A stretch of 64,000 bases of DNA from Hydractinia symbiolongicarpus (lineage: Eukaryota > Cnidaria > Hydrozoa > Anthoathecata > Hydractiniidae), in assembly GCF_029227915.1 (NCBI RefSeq), contig NC_079888.1, positions 22,734,001-22,798,000 of the forward strand, written 5' to 3'. The position numbers and the translations under genes are program-made. The notes beneath the pieces are model-generated. The model saw only the letters and a list, made by a program, of their open reading frames with translations, was not told the origin of the DNA and made no database searches. Of this stretch, positions 48,450 through 59,450 are shown in pieces (within the stretch, counting starts at the first letter, position 1; each line of letters begins with the position of its first letter).

Positions 48450-48474
48450 ATTTGCTCGCTTTGAAACTGCCGTG
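48450..48474 (-). repeat. Right terminal inverted repeat
   Basis: Read inward on the minus strand it begins CACGGCAGTTTCAAAGCGAG and continues CAAAT, matching the left end apart from one substitution and two single-base insertions. Beyond it, a second partial motif (AAGCGTTTCGA, about 48430-48441) looks like a degenerate subterminal copy. Confidence 0.88.
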
Positions 48475-48478
48475 CATT
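48475..48478. repeat. Target site duplication CATT, right copy
   Basis: The transposon ends GCCGTG at 48474, followed by CATTAAGCG of the satellite. It pairs with 44123-44126. Confidence 0.9.
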
Positions 48479-49740
48479 AAGCGTCTCATCAAAAATGAAA
48501 ACATTTTTGAAAACTACAAGTCTCATGCGTTTTAGTGGTGAAAAAATAATTTAAAAAATCGTTCGGGAAATGAGTTTACTCCTTGGGTGTTTTCTTTGTA
48601 TACATTCGACTATACGGGCCGAGTCCGAGATTTACGGGAAATCGCGGATTTTCGTTTGCCGGCGATTAAACTTCTTTTATTCAGCGTCCCATCAAATATG
48701 AAAATATTTTTGAAAACTACAAGTCTCATGCGTTTAATGGTAAAAAAATAATATAAAAAATCGTTCGGGAAATGAGTTTACTACCTGGGTACTTTCTTTG
48801 TATACTTTTGACTATACGGGCCAAGCCGGGATTTATGGGAAATCGCGGGTTTTCGTTTGCCGGCGATTAAACTTCTTTTATTCAGCGTCTCATCAAAAAT
48901 GAAAACATTTTTAAAAACTACAAGTCTTATGCGTTTTAGTGGTGAAAAAATAATTTAAAAAATCGTTCTGGAAATGAGTTTACTCACAGGGTACTTTCTT
49001 TGTATACATTCGACTATACATGCCAAGCCCGGGATTTACGGGAAATCGCGGGATTTCGTTTGTCGGCGATTAAACTTCTTTTATTCAGCGTCTCAACAAA
49101 AATGAAAACATTTTTGAAAACTACAAGTCTCGTGCGTTTTAGTGGTGAAAAAATAATTTAAAAAATCGTTCGGGAAATGAGTTTACACCCTGGGTACTTT
49201 CTTTGTATACTTTTGACTATACGGGCCGAGTCCGGGATTTACGGGAAATCGCAGGTTTTCGTTTGCCGGCAATTAAACTTCTTTTATTCAGCGTCTCATC
49301 AAAAATGAAAACATTTTTGAAAACTACAAGTCTCATACGTTTTAGTGGTGAAAAAATAATTTAAAAATTCGTTCGGGAAATGAGTTTATTCACTGGGCAC
49401 TTTCCTTGTATACTTTTAACTATACGGACCGAGTCCGGGATTTACGGGAAATCGCGGGTTTTTGTTTGCCGGCGATTAAACTTCTTTTATTCAGCGTCTC
49501 ATCAAAAATGAAAACATTTTTAAAAACTACAAGTCTCATGGGGTTTAGTGGTGAAATAATAATTTAAAAAATCGTTCGGAAAATGAGTTTACTCCCTGGG
49601 TACTTTCTTTGTATACTTTTGACTATACGGGCCGAGTCCGGGGTTTACGGGAAATGGCGGGTTTTCGTTTGTCGGCGATTAAACTTCTTTTATTCAGCGT
49701 CTCATCAAAAATGAAAACATTTTTAAAAACTGCAAGTCTC

Positions 49741-52700
49741 ATGCGCTTTAGTGGTGAATAAGTAATTTAAAAAATCGTTCGGGAAATGAGTTTACTCCCT
49801 GGGTACTTTCTTTGTATACTTTTGACTATATGGGCCAAGCCCGGGATTTACCGGAAATTGCGGGTTTTCGTTTGCCGGCGATTAAACTTCTTTTATTCAG
49901 CGTCTCATCAAAAATGAAAACATTTTTAAAAACTACAAGTCTCATGCGTTTTAGTGGTGAAAAAGTAATTTAAAAAATCGTTCGGGAAATAAGTTTACTC
50001 CCTGGGTACTTTCTTTGTATACTTTTGACTATACGGGCCGAGTCCTGGGTTTACGGGAAATGGCGAGTTTTCGTTTGCCGGCGATTAAACTTCTTTTATT
50101 CAGCGTCTCATCAAACATGAAAACATTTTTAAAAACTACAAGTCTCATGCGTTGTAGTGGTGAAAAAAAAATTTAAAAAATCGTTCGGGAAATGAGTTTA
50201 CTCCCTGGGTACTTTCTTTGTATACTTTTGACTATACGGGCCAAGCCCGGGATTTACGGGAAATCGCGGGTTTTCGTTTGCCGGCGATTAAACTTCTTTT
50301 ATTTAGCGTCTCATGAAAAATGAAAACATTCTTAAAAACTGCAAGTCTTATGCGTTTTAGTGGTGAAAAAATAATTTGAAAAATCGTTCTGGAAATGAGT
50401 TTACTCCCTGGGTACTTTCTTTGTATACTTTTGACTATACGGGCCAAGCCGGGATTTATGGGAAATCGCGGGTTTTCGTTTGTCGGCGATTAAACTTCTT
50501 TTATTCAGCGTCTCATCAAAAATGAAAACATTTTTAAAAACTACAAGTCTCATGCGTTTTAGTGGTGAAAAAGTAATTTAAAAAATCGTTCGGGAAATAA
50601 GTTTACTCCCTGGGTACTTTCTTTGTATACTTTTGACTATACGGGCCGAGTCCTGGGTTTACGGGAAATGGCGAGTTTTCGTTTGCCGGCGATTAAACTT
50701 CTTTTATTCAGCGTCTCATCAAACATGAAAACATTTTTAAAAACTACAAGTCTCATGCGTTGTAGTGGTGAAAAAAAAATTTAAAAAATCGTTCGGGAAA
50801 TGAGTTTACTCCCTGGGTACTTTCTTTGTATACTTTTGACTATACGGGCCAAGCCCGGGATTTACGGGAAATCGCGGGTTTTCGTTTGCCGGCGATTAAA
50901 CTTCTTTTATTCAGCGTCTCATGAAAAATGAAAACATTCTTAAAAACTGCAAGTCTTATGCGTTTTAGTGGTGAAAAAATAATTTGAAAAATCGTTCTGG
51001 AAATGAGTTTACTCCCTGGGTACTTTCTTTGTATACTTTTGACTATACGGGCCAAGCCGGGATTTATGGGAAATCGCGGGTTTTCGTTTGTCGGCGATTA
51101 AACTTCTTTTATTCAGCGTCTCATCAAAAATGAAAACATTTTTAAAAACTGCAAGTCTCATGCGCTTTAGTGGTGAATAAGTAATTTAAAAAATCGTTCG
51201 GGAAATGAGTTTACTCCCTGGGTACTTTCTTTGTATACTTTTGACTATATGGGCCAAGCCCGGGATTTACCGGAAATTGCGGGTTTTCGTTTGCCGGCGA
51301 TTAAACTTCTTTTATTCAGCGTCTCATCAAAAATGAAAACATTTTTAAAAACTACAAGTCTCATGCGTTTTAGTGGTGAAAAAGTAATTTAAAAAATCGT
51401 TCGGGAAATAAGTTTACTCCCTGGGTACTTTCTTTGTATACTTTTGACTATACGGGCCGAGTCCTGGGTTTACGGGAAATGGCGAGTTTTCGTTTGCCGG
51501 CGATTAAACTTCTTTTATTCAGCGTCTCATCAAACATGAAAACATTTTTAAAAACTACAAGTCTCATGCGTTGTAGTGGTGAAAAAAAAATTTAAAAAAT
51601 CGTTCGGGAAATGAGTTTACTCCCTGGGTACTTTCTTTGTATACTTTTGACTATACGGGCCAAGCCCGGGATTTACGGGAAATCGCGGGTTTTCGTTTGC
51701 CGGCGATTAAACTTCTTTTATTCAGCGTCTCATGAAAAATGAAAACATTCTTAAAAACTGCAAGTCTTATGCGTTTTAGTGGTGAAAAAATAATTTGAAA
51801 AATCGTTCTGGAAATGAGTTTACTCCCTGGGTACTTTCTTTGTATACTTTTGACTATACGGGCCAAGCCGGGATTTATGGGAAATCGCGGGTTTTCGTTT
51901 GTCGGCGATTAAACTTCTTTTATTCAGCGTCTCATCAAAAATGAAAACATTTTTAAAAACTGCAAGTCTCATGCGCTTTAGTGGTGAATAAGTAATTTAA
52001 AAAATCGTTCGGGAAATGAGTTTACTCCCTGGGTACTTTCTTTGTATACTTTTGACTATATGGGCCAAGCCCGGGATTTACCGGAAATTGCGGGTTTTCG
52101 TTTGCCGGCGATTAAACTTCTTTTATTCAGCGTCTCATCAAAAATGAAAACATTTTTAAAAACTACAAGTCTCATGCGTTTTAGTGGTGAAAAAGTAATT
52201 TAAAAAATCGTTCGGGAAATAAGTTTACTCCCTGGGTACTTTCTTTGTATACTTTTGACTATACGGGCCGAGTCCTGGGTTTACGGGAAATGGCGAGTTT
52301 TCGTTTGCCGGCGATTAAACTTCTTTTATTCAGCGTCTCATCAAACATGAAAACATTTTTAAAAACTACAAGTCTCATGCGTTGTAGTGGTGAAAAAAAA
52401 ATTTAAAAAATCGTTCGGGAAATGAGTTTACTCCCTGGGTACTTTCTTTGTATACTTTTGACTATACGGGCCAAGCCCGGGATTTACGGGAAATCGCGGG
52501 TTTTCGTTTGCCGGCGATTAAACTTCTTTTATTCAGCATCTCATGAAAAATGAAAACATTCTTAAAAACTGCAAGTCTTATGCGTTTTAGTGGTGAAAAA
52601 ATAATTTGAAAAATCGTTCTGGAAATGAGTTTACTCCCTGGGTACTTTCTTTGTATACTTTTGACTATACGGGCCGAGTGCTGGATTTAGGAAAATCGCA
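49741..52700. repeat. Higher-order repeat alternating 3 and 4 monomers
   Basis: A set of monomers with private variants: GTGGTGAATAAGTAATTT, GTCCTGGGTTTACGGGAAATGG, CATCAAACATGAAAAC and GCGTTGTAGTGG. It recurs with 608-bp and 811-bp steps. ATGCGCTTTAGTGG at 49741, 51160 and 51971 is spaced 1,419 and 811 bp apart, so the middle unit lacks this monomer. The variants CATCAAACATG and CCTGGGTTTACGG were not seen in the left arm. Confidence 0.78.
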
Positions 52701-55700
52701 GGCTTTCGTTTGCCGGCGATTAAACTGCTTTTATTCAGCGTCTCATCAAAAATGAAAACATTTTTGAAAACTACAAGTCTCAGGCGTTTTAGTGGTGAAA
52801 AAATAATTTAAAAAATCGTTCGGGAAATGAGTTTACTCCCTGGGTACTTTCTTTGTATACTTTTGACTATACGGGCCAAGCCCGGGATTTACGGGAAATC
52901 GCAGGTTTTCGTTTGCCGGCGATTAAACTTCTTTTATTCAGCGTCTCATGAAAAATGAAAACATTCTTAAAAACTACAAGTCTTATGCGTTTTAGTGGTG
53001 AAAAAATAATTTGAAAAATCGTTCTGGAAATGCGTTTACTCCCTGGGTACTTTCTTTGTATACTTTTGACTATACGGGCCGAGTCCTGGATTTAGGGAAA
53101 TCGCAAGCTTTCGTTTGCCGGCGATTAAACTGCTTTTATTCAGCGTCTCATCAAAAATGAAAACATTTTTGAAAACTACAAGTCTCAGGCGTTTTAGTGG
53201 TGAAAAAATAATTTAAAAAATCGTTCGGGAAATGAGTTTACTTCCTGGGTACTTTCTTTGTATACTTTTGACTATACGGACCAAGCCGGGATTTTCGGGA
53301 AATCGCGGGTTTTCGTTTGCCGGCGATTAAACTTCTTTTATTCAGCGTCTCATCAAAAATGAAAACATTTTTAAAAACTACAAGTCTAATGCGTTTTAGT
53401 GGTGAAAAAATAATTTAAAAAATCGTTCTGGAAATGAGTTTACTCACAGGGTACTTTCTTTGTATACATTCGACTATACGTGCCAAGCCCGGGATTTACG
53501 GGAAATCGCGGGTTTTCGTTTGCCGGCGATTAAACTGCTTTTATTCAGCGTCTCATCAAAAATGAAAACATTTTTAAAAACTACAAGTCTCACGCGTTTT
53601 AGTGGTGAAAAAGTAATATAAAAAATCGTTCGGGAAATGAGTTTACTCCCTGGGTACTTTCTTTGTATACTTTTGACTATACGGGCCGAGTCCTGGATTT
53701 AGGGAAATCGCAGGTTTTCGTTTGCCGGCGATTAAACTGCTTTTATTCAGCGTCTCATCAAAAATGAAAACATTTTTGAAAACTACAAGTCTCAGGCGTT
53801 TTAGTGGTGAAAAAATAATTTAAAAAATCGTTCGGGAAATGAGTTTACTCCCTGGGTACTTTCTTTGTATACTTTTGACTATACGGGCCAAGCCCGGGAT
53901 TTACGGGAAATCGCGGGTTTTTGTTTGCCGGCGATTAAACTCCTTTTATTCAGCGTCTCGTCAAAAATGAAAACATTTTTAAAAACTACAAGTCTTATGC
54001 GTTTTAGTGGTGAAAAAATAATTTAAAAAATCGTTCTGGAAATGAGTTTTTTCCCTGGGTAGTTTCTTTGTATACTTTTGACTATACGAAGCCGGGATTT
54101 ACGGGAAATCGCGGGTTTTCGTTTGCCGGCGATTAAACTTCATTTATTCAGCGTCTCATCAAAAATGAAAACATTTTTAAAAACTACAAGTCTCATGCGT
54201 TTTAGTGGTGAAAAAGTAATTTAAAAAATCGTTCGGGAAATCAGTTTACTCCCTGGGTACTTTCTTTGTATACTTTTGACTATACGGGCCAAGCCCGGGA
54301 TTTACGGGAAATCGCGGGTTTTCGTTTGCCGGCGATTAAACTTCTTTTATTCAGCATCTCATGAAAAATGAAAACATTCTTAAAAACTGCAAGTCTTATG
54401 CGTTTTAGTGGTGAAAAAATAATTTGAAAAATCGTTCTGGAAATGAGTTTACTCCCTGGGTACTTTCTTTGTATACTTTTGACTATACGGGCCGAGTCCT
54501 GGATTTAGGAAAATCGCAGGCTTTCGTTTGCCGGCGATTAAACTGCTTTTATTCAGCGTCTCATCAAAAATGAAAACATTTTTGAAAACTACAAGTCTCA
54601 GGCGTTTTAGTGGTGAAAAAATAATTTAAAAAATCGTTCGGGAAATGAGTTTACTCCCTGGGTACTTTCTTTGTATACTTTTGACTATACGGGCCAAGCC
54701 CGGGATTTACGGGAAATCGCGGCTTTTCGTTTGCCGGCGATTAAACTTCTTTTATTCAGCGTCTCATGAAAAATGAAAACATTCTTAAAAACTACAAGTC
54801 TTATGCGTTTTAGTGGTGAAAAAATAATTTGAAAAATCGTTCTGGAAATGCGTTTACTCCCTGGGTACTTTCTTTGTATACTTTTGACTATACGAGCCGA
54901 GTCCTGGATTTAGGGAAATCGCAAGCTTTCGTTTGCCGGCGATTAAACTGCTTTTATTCAGCGTCTCATCAAAAATGAAAACATTTTTGAAAACTACAAG
55001 TCTCAGGCGTTTTAGTGGTGAAAAAATAATTTAAAAAATCGTTCGGGAAATGAGTTTACTTCCTGGGTACTTTCTTTGTATACTTTTGACTATACGGACC
55101 AAGCCGGGATTTTCGGGAAATCGCGGGTTTTCGTTTGCCGGCGATTAAACTTCTTTTATTCAGCGTCTCATCAAAAATAAAAACATTTTTAAAAACTACA
55201 AGTCTAATGCGTTTTAGTGGTGAAAAAATAATTTAAAAAATCGTTCTGGAAATGAGTTTACTCACAGGGTACTTTCTTTGTATACATTCGACTATACGTG
55301 CCAAGCCCGGGATTTACGGGAAATCGCGGGTTTTCGTTTGCCGGCGATTAAACTGCTTTTATTCAGCGTCTCATCAAAAATGAAAACATTTTTAAAAACT
55401 ACAAGTCTCACGCGTTTTAGTGGTGAAAAAGTAATATAAAAAATCGTTCGGGAAATGAGTTTACTCCCTGGGTACTTTCTTTGTATACTTTTGACTATAC
55501 GGGCCGAGTCCTGGATTTAGGGAAATCGCAGGTTTTCGTTTGCCGGCGATTAAACTGCTTTTATTCAGCGTCTCATCAAAAATGAAAACATTTTTGAAAA
55601 CTACAAGTCTCAGGCGTTTTAGTGGTGAAAAAATAATTTAAAAAATCGTTCGGGAAATGAGTTTACTCCCTGGGTACTTTCTTTGTATACTTTTGACTAT

Positions 55701-58700
55701 ACGGGCCAAGCCCGGGATTTACGGGAAATCGCGGGTTTTCGTTTGCCGGCGATTAAACTTCTTTTATTCAGCGTCTCATGAAAAATGAAAACATTCTTAA
55801 AAACTACAAGTCTTATGCGTTTTAGTGGTGAAAAAATAATTTGAAAAATCGTTCTGAAAATGCGTTTACTCCCTGGGTACTTTCTTTGTATACTTTTGAC
55901 TATACGAGCCGAGTCCTGGATTTAGGGAAATCGCAAGCTTTCGTTTGCCGGCGATTAAACTGCTTTTATTCAGCGTCTCATCAAAAATGAAAACATTTTT
56001 GAAAACTACAAGTCTCAGGCGTTTTAGTGGTGAAAAAATAATTTAAAAAATCGTTCGGGAAATGAGTTTACTTCCTGGGTACTTTCTTTGTATACTTTTG
56101 ACTATACGGACCAAGCCGGGATTTTCGGGAAATCGCGGGTTTTCGTTTGCCGGCGATTAAACTTCTTTTATTCAGCGTCTCATCAAAAATGAAAACATTT
56201 TTAAAAACTACAAGTCTAATGCGTTTTAGTGGTGAAAAAATAATTTAAAAAATCGTTCTGGAAATGAGTTTACTCACAGGGTACTTTCTTTGTATACATT
56301 CGACTATACGTGCCAAGCCCGGGATTTACGGGAAATCGCGGGTTTTCGTTTGCCGGCGATTAAACTGCTTTTATTCAGCGTCTCATCAAAAATGAAAACA
56401 TTTTTAAAAACTACAAGTCTCACGCGTTTTAGTGGTGAAAAAGTAATATAAAAAATCGTTCGGGAAATGAGTTTACTCCCTGGGTACTTTCTTTGTATAC
56501 TTTTGACTATACGGGCCGAGTCCTGGATTTAGGGAAATCGCAGGTTTTCGTTTGCCGGCGATTAAACTGCTTTTATTCAGCGTCTCATCAAAAATGAAAA
56601 CATTTTTGAAAACTACAAGTCTCAGGCGTTTTAGTGGTGAAAAAATAATTTAAAAAATCGTTCGGGAAATGAGTTTACTCCCTGGGTACTTTCTTTGTAT
56701 ACTTTTGACTATACGGGCCAAGCCCGGGATTTACGGGAAATCGCGGGTTTTTGTTTGCCGGCGATTAAACTCCTTTTATTCAGCGTCTCGTCAAAAATGA
56801 AAACATTTTTAAAAACTACAAGTCTTATGCGTTTTAGTGGTGAAAAAATAATTTAAAAAATCGTTCTGGAAATGAGTTTTTTCCCTGGGTAGTTTCTTTG
56901 TATACTTTTGACTATACGAAGCCGGGATTTACGGGAAATCGCGGGTTTTCGTTTGCCGGCGATTAAACTTCATTTATTCAGCGTCTCATCAAAAATGAAA
57001 ACATTTTTAAAAACTACAAGTCTCATGCGTTTTAGTGGTGAAAAAGTAATTTAAAAAATCGTTCGGGAAATCAGTTTACTCCCTGGGTACTTTCTTTGTA
57101 TACTTTTGACTATACGGGCCAAGCCCGGGATTTACGGAAAAGCGCGGGTTTTCGTTTGCCGGCGATTAAACTTCTTTTATTCAGCGTCTCATCAAAAATG
57201 AAAACATTTTTCAAAACTACAATTCTCATGCGTTTTAGTGGTGAAAAAATAATTTAAAAAATCGTTCGGGAAATGAGTTTACTCCCTGGGTACTTTCTTT
57301 GTATACTTTTGACTATACGGGCCGAGTCCGGGATTTACGGGAAATCGCGGATTTTCGTTTGCCGCCGATTAAACTTCTTTTATCCAGCGTCCCATCAAAT
57401 ATGAAAATATTTTTGAAAACTACAAGTCTCATGCGTTTAGTGGTAAAAAAATAATATAAAAAATCGTTCGGGAAATGAGTTTACTCCCTGGGTACTTTCT
57501 TTGTATACTTTTGACTATACGGGCCGAGTCCTGGATTTAGGGAAATCGCAGGCTTTCGTTTGCCGGCGATTAAACTGCTTTTTTTCAGCGTCTCATCAAA
57601 AATGAAAACATTTTTGAAAACTACAAGTCTCAGGCGTTTTAGTGGTGAAAAAATAATTTAAAAAATCGTTCGGGAAATGAGTTTACTCCCTGGGTACTTT
57701 CTTTGTATAACTTTGACTATACGGGCCAAGCCCGGGATTTACGGGAAATCGCGGGTTTTCGTTTGCCGGCGATTAAACTTCTTTTATTCAGCGTCTCATG
57801 AAAAATGAAAACATTCTTAAAAACTACAAGTCTTATGCGTTTTAGTGGTGAAAAAATAATTTGAAAAATCGTTCTGGAAATGAGTTTACTCCCTGGGTAC
57901 TTTCTTTGTATACTTTTGACTATACGGGCCGAGTCCTGGATTTAGGGAAATCGCAGGCTTTCGTTTGCCGGCGATTAAACTGCTTTTATTCAGCGTCTCA
58001 TAAAAAATGAAAACATTTTTGAAAACTACAAGTCTCAGGCGTTTTAGTGGTGAAAAAATAATTTAAAAAATCGTTCGGGAAATGAGTTTACTTCCTGGGT
58101 ACTTTCTTTGTATACTTTTGACTATACGGACCAAGCCGGGATTTTCGGGAAATCGCGGGTTTTCGTTTGCCGGCGATTAAACTTCTTTTATTCAGCGTCT
58201 CATCAAAAATGAAAACATTTTTAAAAACTACAAGTCTTATGCGTTTTAGTGGTGAAAAAATAATTTAAAAAATCGTTCTGGAAATGAGTTTACTCACAGG
58301 GTACTTTCTTTGTATACATTCGACTATACGTGCCAAGCCCGGGATTTACGGGAAATCGCGAGTTTTCGTTTGCCGGCGATTAAACTGCTTTTATTCAGCG
58401 TCTCATCAAAAATGAAAACATTTTTAAAAACTACAAGTCTCACGCGTTTTAGTGGTGAAAAAGTAATATAAAAAATCGTTCGGGAAATGAGTTTACTCCC
58501 TGGGTACTTTCTTTGTATACTTTTGACTATACGGGCCGAGTCCTGGATTTAGGGAAATCGCAGGTTTTCGTTTGCCGGCGATTAAACTGCTTTTATTCAG
58601 CGTCTCATCAAAAATGAAAACATTTTTGAAAACTACAAGTCTCAGGCGTTTTAGTGGTGAAAAAATAATTTAAAAAATCGTTCGGGAAATGAGTTTACTC

Positions 58701-59450
58701 CCTGGGTACTTTCTTTGTATACTTTTGACTATACGGGCCAAGCCCGGGATTTACTGGAAATCGCGGGTTTTTGTTTGCCGGCGATTAAACTCCTTTTATT
58801 CAGCGTCTCGTCAAAAATGAAAACATTTTTAAAAACTACAAGTCTTATGCGTTTTAGTGGTGAAAAAATAATTTAAAAAATCGTTCTGGAAATGAGTTTT
58901 TCCCTGGGTAGTTTCTTTGTATACTTTTGACTATACGAAGCCGGGATTTACGGGAAATCGCGGGTTTTCGTTTGCCGGCGATTAAACTTCATTTATTCAG
59001 CGTCTCATCAAAAATGAAAACATTTTTAAAAATTACAAGTCTCATGCGTTTTAGTGGTGAAAAAGTAATTTAAAAAATCGTTCGGGAAATCAGTTTACTC
59101 CCTGGGTACTTTCTTTGTATACTTTTGACTATACGGGCCAAGCCCGGGATTTACGGAAAAACGCGGGTTTTCGTTTGCCGGCGATTAAACTTCTTTTATT
59201 CAGCGTCTCATCAAAAATGAAAACATTTTTCAAAACTACAAGTCTCATGCGTTTTAGTGGTGAAAAAATAATTTAAAAAATCGTTCGGGAAATGAGTTTA
59301 CTCCCTGGGTACTTTCTTTGTATACTTTTGACTATACGGGCTGAGTCCGGGATTTACGGGAAATCGCGGATTTTCGTTTGCCGGCGATTAAACTTCTTTT
59401 ATCCAGCGTCCCATCAAATATGAAAATATTTTTGAAAACTACAAGTCTTA
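52700..59450. repeat. Higher-order repeat zone with the CTCAGGCG variant
   Basis: These monomers carry CTCAGGCGTTTTAG instead of CTCATGCG, a change not seen elsewhere in the window. CGGACCAAGCCGGGATTTTCGG at 53277, 55095, 56107 and 58127 is spaced 1,818, 1,012 and 2,020 bp apart (9, 5 and 10 monomers). A short monomer lacking part of GGGCCAAG (reading CTATACGAAGCCGGG) at 54087, 56917 and 58936 has copies 14 and 10 monomers apart. Confidence 0.78.

Larger units (their letters stand above)
44127..48474 (-). mobile_element. RAG1-like (N-RAG/Transib-related) DNA transposon, 4,348 bp
   Basis: A single non-satellite segment bounded by imperfect terminal inverted repeats starting CACGGC and flanked on both sides by CATT. 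Removing it together with one CATT joins GATTAAAC at 44109 to the next GATTAAAC at 48664 with a spacing of exactly 203 bp, which is the monomer length. This fixes both ends to the base, apart from the usual ambiguity over which CATT is the copy. Inside is one spliced minus-strand gene for a RAG1-like transposase of about 836 residues. Known relatives, from memory, are the N-RAG-TP elements reported from Aplysia and the Transib/ProtoRAG group. Transib and RAG elements share CAC-starting ends but usually give 5-bp target duplications, so the 4-bp duplication here is a difference. No second gene such as RAG2 was seen. Confidence 0.92.

Noticed and set aside
44127-48474. LTR retrotransposon or LINE as the inserted element
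   Set aside because: There is no reverse transcriptase, long direct repeat or poly-A tail. Inverted repeats plus a short target duplication and a DDE-type protein indicate a DNA transposon.
50232-51866. Minus-strand 71-codon frames at 50232, 50840 and 51651
   Set aside because: Antisense shadows of the same satellite monomer, identical because of the 3/4-monomer higher-order repeat.
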